The notes beneath the pieces are model-generated. The model worked only from the letters and a program-made list of their open reading frames with translations. It was not told the origin of the DNA and did not search any database. A program made the position numbers and the translations under genes. DNA of 64,000 bases from positions 310,001-374,000 of the forward strand of contig NZ_JABMKX010000008.1 of assembly GCF_013204885.1 (NCBI RefSeq), read 5' to 3'. This stretch comes from Paenibacillus tritici. GTDB lineage: Bacteria > Bacillota > Bacilli > Paenibacillales > Paenibacillaceae. Position 1 is the stretch's first letter, and every line of letters begins with the position of its first letter. This document shows, piece by piece, positions 1-8,289 of this stretch.

Positions 1-14
1 ACGTATTCATACCA

Positions 15-662
15 TTAGGAGAGACGATGGGCTTGTCTTCTCATCCACATTGTTGCAACCCATTTTTCACCTTTAATTACTGGTGTACCTGCATGCAAGG
101 TGAACTCGTTTAATTCATGATTATCGTAAAAATATTCAAAGTAGACCGCCATTCCCTTGTTAGGAAACACAGATAAATTAAGCATAGGGAACTCCGTTTG
201 TCCGCCCTCCTCCACATCGTTCAAATACAACAGGAGAGTACTAATTCGATTGTTGTTACTAGCTCTACTCGTTTGTGCAAAGAAATCAAAATGAGGTAGA
301 TACTCTTGACCAGGGGTATAGAGCAAAACTTGCAGACCATCGCCATGCCCGATAGGAATATTCATAATTTGAGAGATTCGTTTCTCGATTCTTGTAACCG
401 TCTCATTCTCCTCGCAGAACACACCACTGCTCGTCCTAATTTGATTGACCACATGATCTTCACCGATCTTTGAACGTTGCAATCGTTCCCTAGAATGTTC
501 TATTAGCTCATCGCATTCCTCATCGCTAAGTACATTTCCTAGTAAGACAACCAGTGGTTCCTCATACTTGGCAAGAATTCGAATCTCCCGGTCTTCTGTC
601 TTAATCGTATTTCCAGCATGTTCAAATATCGTCTGTTCTTTGTCTGTTGTATTCCCTGCCAT
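15..662 (-). CDS. Prolyl 4-hydroxylase-like 2OG-Fe(II) oxygenase
   Basis: Likely a non-haem iron, 2-oxoglutarate-dependent dioxygenase of the prolyl 4-hydroxylase alpha-subunit type that hydroxylates a protein or peptide side chain. The C-terminal half holds the double-stranded beta-helix signature: an HFD metal-binding motif (HxD), the segment RISTLLLYLNDVEEGGQTEF typical of the family, and a distal His followed by a basic residue in LHAGTPVIKGEKW. The start chosen is ATG at 662 (MAGNTT), with GGGAG ten bases upstream; an in-frame ATG nine codons earlier has no good ribosome site. It lies outside the island repeat, so it is probably chromosomal. The substrate is unknown. Confidence 0.85.
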   Translation of the reverse strand: MAGNTTDKEQTIFEHAGNTIKTEDREIRILAKYEEPLVVLLGNVLSDEECDELIEHSRERLQRSKIGEDHVVNQIRTSSGVFCEENETVTRIEKRISQIMNIPIGHGDGLQVLLYTPGQEYLPHFDFFAQTSRASNNNRISTLLLYLNDVEEGGQTEFPMLNLSVFPNKGMAVYFEYFYDNHELNEFTLHAGTPVIKGEKWVATMWMRRQAHRLS

Positions 663-833
663 ATTTACACAGCTCCCACAGTAGTGCATACATTACAAAA
701 GTAATATACCGTAAAATGGAATTATTTGCTCACATTACTTCAGAAACTTCAAAGACTCTATTAGGGAGATCGAAAAATGTACATAACCATTAGCATGTAT
801 TCTAATTTCTTTAGTAAATCATGACAAAGGCAT

Positions 834-857
834 AAAAAACACCCCTAAGGGTGTTTT
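834..857 (-). terminator. Terminator-like hairpin beside the left island repeat
   Basis: ACACCC-ctaa-GGGTGT stem flanked by A and T runs. It sits at the same distance from the 22-bp repeat as the genuine ssrA terminator does at 15942-15967, so it is probably the original ssrA terminator left behind when the island inserted. Apart from this hairpin and the repeat, I see no gene in 663-1104. Confidence 0.7.
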
Positions 858-859
858 TC

Positions 860-881
860 ACTGATACTCCATATGGAGCCG
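860..881. repeat. Left 22-bp direct repeat (att-like, ssrA 3' end)
   Basis: Identical over 22 bp to 15968-15989, which covers the CCA end of ssrA and the bases just after it. It begins ACTGATACTCC and ends GGAGCCG. Sequence similarity stops abruptly at 882. With the right copy it marks the ends of a 15.1-kb insertion; ssrA is a classical integration site for islands and prophages. Confidence 0.8.
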
Positions 882-1104
882 CTTCGTGGCAAAATCCACA
901 ATCCGACGCCGTATGATGCTTAGAATATTTGGGGAGGTAGCATAGACTCATAACCTATGCAATCATATTTATTTTCATTCAATATCCAAGTTATCTTTTC
1001 TTTACCTGCAGAGACTTCAGTTACTTTTATCAACTCTGCTTTACAGCTCTTGGCAAGATAATAAGTTTTGTAAAACTATGTTCTATTCTCAAACTACCAT
1101 GTAT

Positions 1105-1905
1105 TTACTGTGACTCATAATTCCCTTGATTTACAGCTTGTCTATCCGCTGCATCATCGGGTCCATTTCCCCATACATAGCCAGCTCCATCTGCTCCAGC
1201 GTATAGAGCCGATAAAGAGAATAAAACACTACCTGTAAATCCATAATTATAGTTGCCAAACCACTCTGAAGTATGTAGTTCGTTATTATATTTTAATGAC
1301 ATAGTCCATTGTTTGTAGTAAGGAGTATATCCTGGAACTGATTTGTAGTCCCAAGCACCACCCGCCTGAACTCTTGCTACCCAGTACCCAAAAGTTGCAC
1401 TATATGCGGCTTCCGGATCTCCAAAAATACCACCAGCTAATGACTGATAATAGTTAATCATTTGATTTCTATTTGTATAAGCTATGTTATAAGCACTTAA
1501 TGTTGGAGGAGCTCCGGGATCACTAAAAGGAACTACAAATGAAAGTTCATTTGTTCTTTCTTGGTCTTTCTCGAATACATCTCTAATTACCTCTTCTTTT
1601 GTGCCAATTTTCACATTGAAATCCTTATCGAAATGTATCCCGCCGATTTCAATGGCAAAGTTGATACTGTCCATATTTTCAAGATATTTATTGAAAAGAA
1701 ATTCATCAACTCCAAGCTGAAGAGCATTAGTATTAATTGCAATTTTTCCCGCGTTATCAATCATTGCTAGTCCCTTCGATACTACAGTTTGATGAATCTC
1801 CATAATCTCATCGTTTTTACTTTTATTTTCATTTTGTGGACTTGCTGAAACCAAGCTTGAAATTAGAAAAAACATTAAAGTGGCCAAGGTGAATATTTTC
1901 TTCAT
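1105..1905 (-). CDS. Secreted polymorphic toxin type 44 (Ntox44-like) protein
   Basis: A 266-residue exported protein. The N-terminus (MKKIFTLATLMFFLISSLVSAS) is a clear signal peptide, so it should be secreted or surface-located. The C-terminal 130 residues carry features I associate with polymorphic toxin type 44: QAGGAWDYK, GNYNYGFTG and DDAADRQAVNQG. The family is classed as a putative toxin domain; its enzymatic activity is not certain to me. Unlike typical polymorphic toxins there is no long delivery region, only about 130 residues before the domain. The gene stands alone with a weak ribosome site (AGGCAGGC), in the segment that splits the displaced ssrA fragment. A divergent small membrane protein lies next to it. 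Confidence 0.7.
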   Translation of the reverse strand: MKKIFTLATLMFFLISSLVSASPQNENKSKNDEIMEIHQTVVSKGLAMIDNAGKIAINTNALQLGVDEFLFNKYLENMDSINFAIEIGGIHFDKDFNVKIGTKEEVIRDVFEKDQERTNELSFVVPFSDPGAPPTLSAYNIAYTNRNQMINYYQSLAGGIFGDPEAAYSATFGYWVARVQAGGAWDYKSVPGYTPYYKQWTMSLKYNNELHTSEWFGNYNYGFTGSVLFSLSALYAGADGAGYVWGNGPDDAADRQAVNQGNYESQ

Positions 1906-2069
1906 AAAATAGCCTGCCTAGAATAAAATGGTAGTAAATACACCCTATACTAAATAAAATAAATGGGATATAGGCATTGGGTCCGATTTACTTGGGAGAA
2001 GAACATCTCGAAAATGTAATCCTGTGTAATATTATGTAACTAAATGTTCTTATATGAAGGAGGATAATT

Positions 2070-2474
2070 ATGATAAAGCTGAACACGATCAGTTGTATGT
2101 ATGCTTTGTTATTATTTATTGAATTGCAATTAATGGGGAATGTAAATAGATTGAGTAGGGTGACTGGTTTAGAATTCATTCTTGCAAATAGATTTATTTC
2201 AATTTTTAATATAATAATATTTATATTAGGTACAGCTTTTTTCGTTTTTTATACTAACAAGCATTTTAAAGAATCTAAATTAAATTATTTTACCGCAATT
2301 TTATGGCTGCCATACTTCGCCTTTTTCATATTTGTTTTCACCTCAATATGGCCAATTGATAATCCTGCTGAAAGGGTTCCTCCAGTACACGGGCTCCTTG
2401 CTACTGGAGCTGTTGTTATTTATCCTTTTTATATAACTTTTATAAATTTATTAAGTACTCTTAAATACAATTGA
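2070..2474 (+). CDS. Small four-helix membrane protein, unknown
   Basis: A 134-residue protein with about four hydrophobic segments (roughly residues 8-24, 40-62, 73-93 and 107-128), hence an integral membrane protein. The start ATG is preceded by AGGAGGATAATT, a near-perfect ribosome site, which supports it being real. I do not recognise the family. It is divergent from the toxin-44 gene, 164 bp away. An immunity role is possible, since membrane immunity proteins exist, but immunity genes normally follow their toxin on the same strand, so this is only a guess. The AT-rich composition fits the island. Confidence 0.65.
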   Translation: MIKLNTISCMYALLLFIELQLMGNVNRLSRVTGLEFILANRFISIFNIIIFILGTAFFVFYTNKHFKESKLNYFTAILWLPYFAFFIFVFTSIWPIDNPAERVPPVHGLLATGAVVIYPFYITFINLLSTLKYN

Positions 2475-2953
2475 TGTTTCTGCTACCACATAATTGTCCG
2501 AAACATGACGGAATAGGTTGTCCAGGAATAGTTGGAACACGTCAATGCCGCGAAGCGTTCATTTAGCCTTGACGGATGTTTCCAACCTGCGAAGCTATCC
2601 CCTAGCCCAGTAAACCCTTGCTGGACTTGCCACGCAGCGAGCGATGGGGTTCAGGAGAGAAATCTCCTGCGTGTTTCCCTCAGGGGGCGGAAGGGGGCAA
2701 GTATTTTCTAAATCCACCACAGCAAGTCGATCCTCAATATCCAAAAGATAGGGTGAAATCGCATAATCATAGGCTTTGGACTAGATCTCCATTAAAATGA
2801 GGACAACCCATCCCATCGACCTTTGGACTGGATAGATTGGCAATAACAATAATGCGATCAAGGCATCGTTGAACGTTGTACACATTCCGTCTACAAGAAT
2901 TATGTTTTATTACTTTGCAAATATCTCATGTCTACATTTGGTCTACAACTCAG
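2475..2953. other. Gene-poor structured segment
   Basis: No convincing gene. About 2510-2720 is clearly richer in G+C than the flanks and holds several potential hairpins, including AGGAGA-gaaa-TCTCCT near 2652-2668, CCAG...CTGG near 2608-2625, and the G/C-rich run CCCTCAGGGGGCGGAAGGGG. It could be a transfer origin, a structured RNA or the remains of a mobile-element end. A 60-codon ORF over it lacks a ribosome site and looks random. Confidence 0.4.
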
Positions 2954-3163
2954 CCCCTGTCCGAAGATAACGGCACATAAGCTGCTACGAGTGTAGTTAC
3001 AGTTTTGATGTCACACTAGAAGCCCCCCGTAACCGGGTCCCCTTCGGGTCAGCCTGATTATCTTCTTCCGTTGACCCCAGGCGGAGACCAGACGGCGTAT
3101 CCCACTACTAGTTAGCCCCTATCCCTGTCACATGGGCGATGCAGGGTAGAAGCACGCACACAG
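2954..3163 (-). pseudogene. ssrA: Displaced 3' fragment of ssrA (tmRNA)
   Basis: This matches ssrA positions 16002-16211 over exactly 210 bases with no gaps and nine substitutions by my count (about 96%). It starts just after the tag reading frame and stops inside the T-arm, so it lacks the 5' half, the tag and the acceptor stem and cannot work as tmRNA. The missing 3' end of the gene reappears at 860-881, so the 2.07 kb in between looks like a later insertion into the displaced gene end. The fragment begins 25 bases after the stop codon of the reverse transcriptase gene. Confidence 0.85.
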
Positions 3164-3187
3164 ATTATTAAGCTCACTCAATACTTA

Positions 3188-4843
3188 TTATATAAGCGAA
3201 TTCCTTTTAGCTAGTCCTATCACTTCAGATATTGGTATCACTTCATTTGGTACGACTCCGTTCATTGTAGCCCCCTTTACAGCAACTGCAATGACTTCGC
3301 TTACCTCATTAACAATAGGCCCACCGCTGTTTCCGCCATAAATAGTAGGAGTTATTTCATAACGCCTATGGGTAACTGTTTTATCACCGCTATTAATATG
3401 CATCCTGATGCCCCTTACAAAACCATTGTCCACTCTTATTTCTTGACCTCTTCTGTAATCTGGATAACCGACTAATTCAATAAGTTGATCTGTTTGTATG
3501 GCTTCACTATAACTAAAACCTTCTTTATTATGATCTAAGCTTTTTGATCTTAGAATCACAATGTCTTTTTCGGTATCAAAACATTCGATTCGCATCATAT
3601 GAACATTAAAGTCCTTAGAGTTGAATCCCCTCACATAATAGGGTATTGGGATCAGCATCTCAAGTTCAATTGCACTTACTAAGTCTTTTAAAACGTGAGC
3701 ATTTGTAACCATTCCAATTCCTTTTAATAAAAATCCAGTCCCTTGATTATGGTAGACATGTTCGAATTCAGTACTTTCTTTAGAAACCAACGCTACAACA
3801 GGCTTTTCCTGCTCAATCACAAAAGTATAATCTTCATACATTTTCCGTTTGTTAATCTGTTTTTCTACAGACTTAATAACCTTCTGCTCCGGAGATACAC
3901 TATTAAAACGATTAGCTAATTTCAAATAAACTGGGTCGCTCTTACCTTTCACATGACCTACATGATTAATCATACCTCGCAATACTGAGAACATTTCTGG
4001 TTGATTTACTTTCGCTCTCTGTCGAAATGGATATCTACGAATAAAAATTTCTCTAGCAGCATCAAGATCATTATTGTTCTTTTCAATACAATTCAGTATG
4101 GAACGAATTCTGCGAATATATGTCCTGCTTACATTTAATTTCTCATTCACTACTATTCCAGTTACAGATTGATTACTTTGACGATCTTGTAACCTTATTT
4201 TTTGTTCATTCACATTAAACCCATTGTTTTCAATAATTCGTAATAACTTCTCACTTAATACTACATGACTATCCTCATTTAAAAACGCGATATTTCTAGG
4301 GAAATCCTTCTTATTTGTAGAGAATGTAATATCATCGGCATATCGTGTGTACTTAACCCCCTTACTTTCAACGGAGAGTTGTTTAAGTTCTTTATCCAAA
4401 CTCTTAGCAATAATATTGGAAATAATCGGGGACGTCGCCGCCCCTTGAGGCAAAAAACCCTCTGGATGGCTGCATATATTCGCAAGAGTTGTGGCTACTA
4501 CTCCACTTAACTTAAAGTAAGAAGCAAACATCTTCCTTACCCTAGCAAAAGATATACTTTCAAAAAAGTTCTCCAGGTCTATATTTAATACAAAAGATTT
4601 TTTTAAGTGTTCAGAAGCATTAGTGACAATACTTCGCTTTTCTATAAAACCATGTGCTCGGTTATGGGGATTGAACTGTAGAGAGAGGACATAGGCAAGC
4701 TTTTTTTGAAGAATTGCTAGGTTTGAGGAAGGAGAATGAATTGTGCGATAGCCACCACTTTTTTTGCTTATGGGAAATGATGTATAGTTATTTGACTTGT
4801 CCCTTATAAGAATTTTCCAAAGAAACTCGGTGGGAATTTCCAA
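3188..4843 (-). CDS. Retron-type reverse transcriptase fused to a trypsin-like serine protease
   Basis: A 551-residue two-domain protein. Residues 1 to about 310 form a retron-type reverse transcriptase: catalytic Asp89 (NIDLENFF), LPQG at 131-134, YADD at 168-171 and the retron-associated VTG at 227-229, plus a TNASEH segment (74-79) like the retron NAxxH motif. Residues about 350-551 form a trypsin-like protease with His383 (NAHVL), Asp427 (EKDIVIL) and Ser506 (GNSGGP), so the triad is complete. Retron RTs act in anti-phage defence with a structured RNA and an effector; here the fused protease would be the effector. The expected msr-msd RNA should lie upstream (4844-5434) but I could not define it. 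No separate partner gene is adjacent. Confidence 0.9.
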   Translation of the reverse strand: MEIPTEFLWKILIRDKSNNYTSFPISKKSGGYRTIHSPSSNLAILQKKLAYVLSLQFNPHNRAHGFIEKRSIVTNASEHLKKSFVLNIDLENFFESISFARVRKMFASYFKLSGVVATTLANICSHPEGFLPQGAATSPIISNIIAKSLDKELKQLSVESKGVKYTRYADDITFSTNKKDFPRNIAFLNEDSHVVLSEKLLRIIENNGFNVNEQKIRLQDRQSNQSVTGIVVNEKLNVSRTYIRRIRSILNCIEKNNNDLDAAREIFIRRYPFRQRAKVNQPEMFSVLRGMINHVGHVKGKSDPVYLKLANRFNSVSPEQKVIKSVEKQINKRKMYEDYTFVIEQEKPVVALVSKESTEFEHVYHNQGTGFLLKGIGMVTNAHVLKDLVSAIELEMLIPIPYYVRGFNSKDFNVHMMRIECFDTEKDIVILRSKSLDHNKEGFSYSEAIQTDQLIELVGYPDYRRGQEIRVDNGFVRGIRMHINSGDKTVTHRRYEITPTIYGGNSGGPIVNEVSEVIAVAVKGATMNGVVPNEVIPISEVIGLAKRNSLI

Positions 4844-5434
4844 AAGTAATGCTGCATTTCTACCTTTCTAAATCACCGCGTAGATACCATGTGAGACAAT
4901 TGGATCCAACAATGAGAATAGTGCAGAGAGATGTGTAGATACATTAAAATATAAGATAGCGATTATCACCATCAAAAGTTCAAATACAACTTGTTTGCCT
5001 ATAGTATTATACTCTATCTGAGCTCCCTCTGTCTCGTTTATTCAACATTTATATTCAAGATATTGGAATAGCATATACCAATAATCTTATACCATGAATT
5101 TACTGAAAAATTTTGTCGGAGCTTCATAATGCCATGAAAACTTGTAATACATTTTGTGTACATCAATTGTATATTATCCAAAGTTGTAGGATTTCCAAGT
5201 ACATTCCGTACCTGCAGCGGTGTAGAAGCTCATATGTATCACCCCGAAAAAAGATTTTATACCGAAATCATTTTATAATGGCACATAAATCCTCATTAGG
5301 ATTACCAAGGGCAATCCGCCAGACTTATTCAAAACATTCAACTCCTAAACCTGTAGTAATTAACACCAGTAAAGATTACCTTACGGGAAATTTATTACGA
5401 CCTCGACGATGTGAAAAAGCCAGAGTTTTATCCT
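4844..5434 (-). other. Non-coding region upstream of the retron RT; candidate msr-msd locus
   Basis: This 590-bp stretch has no good gene. Read on the minus strand it contains several stem possibilities: GATTGCC-ctt-GGTAATC near 5300-5316, AATCC/GGATT just after it, GTAC-ggaat-GTAC near 5200, and a longer-range GAGCTTC/GAAGCTC pair (about 5226-5232 with 5117-5123). Retron RNAs lie immediately upstream of their RT, so this is where it should be, but I cannot draw a confident msr-msd fold or the flanking a1/a2 repeats. Site A (5053-5128) lies inside. Confidence 0.35.
5053..5128. repeat. Repeat site A, imperfect palindrome
   Basis: Closely related to 13555-13632 (site B), in the same orientation. 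Shared blocks are TTCAAGATATTGGAAT, ATACCATGAATT and GCTTCATA; the centres differ. The first 45 bases form an imperfect palindrome with arms starting ATTCA on each strand. This layout resembles recombinase attachment sites. Site B abuts the 3' end of a truncated serine recombinase. Confidence 0.6.
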
Positions 5435-5449
5435 CTAGGTTAAAAACTC
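5413..5449 (-). terminator. Terminator after the 416-residue gene
   Basis: On the minus strand GAGTTTT...AAAACTC forms a seven-base-pair stem, followed by TGGCTTTTT. It overlaps the stop codon of the gene at 5435. Confidence 0.5.
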
Positions 5450-6685
5450 AATTCCTTTTAATTCAGCAATTCCTTTTCTTGCATTCTCTGGAGTCTGCGT
5501 CTCCCCAATTACTTTTACATAATCACCATGTTCACGAATAGACATTGAATCGATATCTGTACTATATACAAATTTCCAGTCAACACTTGTTTTTTCATCC
5601 TTAACCTTGAACCATCTTCTCAAAGAATCGATCGCATATATCCGCCCTATAATAAGCACTTCTCTTGTGTTCAAATCCTGCAAAGCGTTTCTAATAGTGT
5701 CGAACGATTTTTTTGTGACACGCAAATGCTCGTTCTCTGAAACTATTACTTCAAATATACCTTCCTTTTCATATAACCGTGTAATCGACAATAGGTGGTA
5801 CAAACCTCTTTTCAGATCCAGCAAGCTCTCTCTTAACAATTCAAATAATGCCTGAGTATCTTTAGATTCTGCCAATGATAAGGACTTGTAAAAAAGTTCA
5901 AATGGGTATGTTGGTGAAACAAAGCCATCAATCTGACCTTCATTAGGTGTTAGAATAACCCTTATACTCCCCGCCCTTACATTAACTACTGGTTCGAATA
6001 TACTATTATTTTTCCTGCGTACAGATTCCCTACCATAATAGTGATTATCGCCAGCATCTAAAAGAAATGATCTAATTGGACTCATAGTGTTAATTAACTT
6101 ATTTAGTGTAATATGTTTCTCAGAATCAATCTTAATCTCTAGCTGCTTAATATCTAAATTATCACTTGAGTTTTGAGTTATAATCTCCACTCTTATTAGC
6201 CCAGTATCTACGGGGTCTAAACACTTAATTGTTATATCTTGAATAGGCCCTATTTCCTCTTTGTTATGAATAAACGCTATGTACTTATTATCTAAACCAA
6301 TTCTATTATAAATTACAACTCTACAGTTATCATATTCGTTTGTTGGTTTACCTACTATAGGCTCGTTCAGCTCAAATGGTAGTACTACCTCATAGAAATT
6401 CACTTTACATCTAGCATCAACAAAAATGTCTCCTTTAAATATTACTTTATTTCCATTTATTGGAGACAACATTACTCCTTGTTTACTACTGGTGTTAATA
6501 CCATAAAAAGATGAAATAGACTTAATTATCCAAATTCCTATGCATTCCTCATTTCGGTATTGATTTACTGTATAGTGCTCTTCTGATGGTTTTAAAATAA
6601 AATCAGACCACGCACCAATAATTGTAATGTTATCTCCAAAAGGGGCCTTAATGACTTTCTTTGCGTAACCAGCAAATATGTTCAT
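5435..6685 (-). CDS. Island protein of unknown function (416 aa)
   Basis: I do not recognise this protein. It is soluble-looking, with no signal peptide or membrane segment, and rich in beta-type sequence. The last 75 residues (from about 340: VLIIGRIYAIDSLRRWFKVKD) alternate in a way that suggests a small beta-barrel such as an OB fold, but that is a guess. It starts one base after the stop of the upstream 140-residue gene (TAA-G-ATG), with AAGGAGGGG inside that gene's end, so the two are translationally coupled and probably work together. The IS630 copy lies just upstream of the pair. Confidence 0.7.
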   Translation of the reverse strand: MNIFAGYAKKVIKAPFGDNITIIGAWSDFILKPSEEHYTVNQYRNEECIGIWIIKSISSFYGINTSSKQGVMLSPINGNKVIFKGDIFVDARCKVNFYEVVLPFELNEPIVGKPTNEYDNCRVVIYNRIGLDNKYIAFIHNKEEIGPIQDITIKCLDPVDTGLIRVEIITQNSSDNLDIKQLEIKIDSEKHITLNKLINTMSPIRSFLLDAGDNHYYGRESVRRKNNSIFEPVVNVRAGSIRVILTPNEGQIDGFVSPTYPFELFYKSLSLAESKDTQALFELLRESLLDLKRGLYHLLSITRLYEKEGIFEVIVSENEHLRVTKKSFDTIRNALQDLNTREVLIIGRIYAIDSLRRWFKVKDEKTSVDWKFVYSTDIDSMSIREHGDYVKVIGETQTPENARKGIAELKGIEFLT

Positions 6686-6686
6686 C

Positions 6687-7109
6687 TTACCCCTCCTTGT
6701 AAAATAATAGTTGATCTTTATATGACTCTAAGTTAGTCCTAGTTTGATCAAGTTCTTGCTGGGTTAAACCCAACTTGACCCCGTATTCTAATAAACACTC
6801 TGCAACTTCAATTTCCCTAATACAAACTTCCGCAGAATTAATAGCGATATTTCCCCTTTTCTCGTACTGTATCGCATGGGCAAATTCTTCAAATATTGCG
6901 GCACAACCAGCGATGGTATCATGAAGTAAAATAAATATTGTACCATCTTCATCCATACTTGCTGCAGCCTCTGCTGGTATTGATTCTAAATAGCGTTCAA
7001 TTTCCCTATCATCAGAACTCTTTAAAATTTTTATTGGTGGACGGTCGTATTTATTAATAACATAGGATACAAACTTGTTTTGCAGATGCAACAAGTACTG
7101 CCCCCCCAT
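6687..7109 (-). CDS. Zincin-like small protein with altered HExxH motif
   Basis: A 140-residue protein. The segment IFEEFAHAIQYEKRG has the position and surroundings of a metalloprotease HExxH helix but reads EEFAH, with the first zinc-binding His replaced by Glu. The following REIEVAECLLEYGVKLGLTQQELDQT resembles the downstream helices of zincin-like toxin domains (third ligand Glu, then a LGLT..E stretch). If that assignment is right it may be an inactive relative or an antitoxin-like derivative. The start is uncertain because no clear ribosome site precedes the ATG; the IS630 insertion just upstream may have removed the original start region or promoter. It is coupled to the 416-residue gene downstream. 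Confidence 0.55.
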   Translation of the reverse strand: MGGQYLLHLQNKFVSYVINKYDRPPIKILKSSDDREIERYLESIPAEAAASMDEDGTIFILLHDTIAGCAAIFEEFAHAIQYEKRGNIAINSAEVCIREIEVAECLLEYGVKLGLTQQELDQTRTNLESYKDQLLFYKEG

Positions 7110-7148
7110 CTGTTCAAAATAAGTTATTTACATTAAACTAGTAGCTCA

Positions 7149-7889
7149 TCAGTCTTTAAACTGTGGATATAACCTTTTGAGTTTGACTCGTGCATCTTCC
7201 GTAGTGAATTGCCAATCCACTCCTTTGTGAACAGCGTTTCGAGTCGTTTCCCATTCGGTTAGTTCGCTGGCTAGCTCTTCCATAGAGGGAATCCGTCTGG
7301 ATAAACATTGGCTTGTCATAACGCTCAGCTCAATTTCAGCAATGTTTAGCCAACTGCCATGTTTAGGCGTGTAGTGGATCTCGAGCCGTTTGGCTAGACG
7401 CAGCGCCGTCTCGGGTTCAAAAGCTTCATATAACGAGGCAATGGAATGTGTGTTTAAATTGTCCATCACCAAACGAAGGGTCGGTATGCTCGGATAATGA
7501 ACATCCAAGAGTTCCCGAACTTGCTCCGCCCATTCGATTTTGGTACGTCGTGGACGAACGCTGACATGCCGCCAGCCTGCAAGTGGTTCTGTGAAAATAA
7601 AGATACTACAGGTTCCATGGCGTACGTATTCGGAATCTTCTCTCAGCGGTTTGGCCGGTTTCATCGGAATAGGGTTACGCCTATCATCCAGCAGTTGGAA
7701 GGGTTTCTCATCCATGCAAATGACGGGACATTCTCTATCGTAGGGCAAATGGTAGACCTCTAGCACATCTTCCATGGCTGCTACAAACGCCGCATTCTGC
7801 TTTGGCGGGATACACCAACATTTACGAAGATGGGGTTTGAGTTCGTTTTTTTTAAATCCGATCCACCGTGTCGTACGAAATACTGTCAA
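7149..7889 (-). CDS. IS630 transposase, C-terminal DDE part (OrfB)
   Basis: Carries the catalytic DDE domain: the first acid in VICMDEKPFQLLDD, the second in LVMDNLNTHS and the third Glu in HGSWLNIAEIELS, matching the IS630 pattern. It overlaps the upstream ORF by 38 bases in a different frame. The reading frame continues from OrfA at TTTAAAAAAAAC (eight A), where OrfA ends in TAA. An ATT-TAA to TTT-AAA slip of +1 would make one fusion transposase; alternatively the element has a frameshift mutation. The nominal ATG of this ORF is probably not used. Confidence 0.85.
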   Translation of the reverse strand: MTVFRTTRWIGFKKNELKPHLRKCWCIPPKQNAAFVAAMEDVLEVYHLPYDRECPVICMDEKPFQLLDDRRNPIPMKPAKPLREDSEYVRHGTCSIFIFTEPLAGWRHVSVRPRRTKIEWAEQVRELLDVHYPSIPTLRLVMDNLNTHSIASLYEAFEPETALRLAKRLEIHYTPKHGSWLNIAEIELSVMTSQCLSRRIPSMEELASELTEWETTRNAVHKGVDWQFTTEDARVKLKRLYPQFKD

Positions 7890-8289
7890 TGTACCCCAGT
7901 TCTACGGTCTTATCTGCCAACAGCCGAAGGGTCCACCGACTTCTTCCCACCGGTGGTGTACTGCAACTGAGCGCGATGATTCTCGCCTCCAATTCGCCAG
8001 TCACTTTTGGAGGATTGGGCGGAGTCAGTCTCTTTTTTCGTTCAAGCGCCGCCTTCATTCCGTTCACTGCAAAGGACTTGCGCACCAGATATACGGTGTT
8101 CGTATGGATGTGTAGCTGCTTGGCAATTTCTACATCTGTAAGTTTTCCGTCCAGTCGATTCTCATCTGCCCACAACAGAATTTGGGCTCGCCGAAGAGAT
8201 CGTGCGGCCACCTTTCCTTTTGAGCAAATCTCCACTAATTCATTCTGCTGATTTGCGGTTAAGCAAACGGTATATTCACGGTTTCTCAT
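7852..8289 (-). CDS. IS630 transposase, N-terminal DNA-binding part (OrfA)
   Basis: A 145-residue helix-turn-helix region of the transposase: KLTDVEIAKQLHIHTNTVYLVRKSF is a canonical HTH, followed by a second winged-helix segment (TPPVGRSRWTLRLLADKTVEL). The ORF stops at the overlap with the catalytic ORF, so on its own it could bind DNA but not transpose. It starts with ATG at 8289, 72 bases inside the right terminal repeat, the usual spacing for this family. Confidence 0.85.
   Translation of the reverse strand: MRNREYTVCLTANQQNELVEICSKGKVAARSLRRAQILLWADENRLDGKLTDVEIAKQLHIHTNTVYLVRKSFAVNGMKAALERKKRLTPPNPPKVTGELEARIIALSCSTPPVGRSRWTLRLLADKTVELGYIDSISYDTVDRI

Noticed and set aside
2618..2800. 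60-codon ORF in the G+C-rich patch
   Set aside because: No start signal, odd composition; lies over hairpins.
2883..2953. GTAGACCAAATGTAGAC-like sequence as an integrase 3' end
   Set aside because: No protein similarity could be read in any frame; too short to call.
5113..5541. 142-codon plus-strand ORF between the RT and the 416-aa gene
   Set aside because: No ribosome site, overlaps the 3' end of the 416-aa gene on the other strand, and composition looks random.
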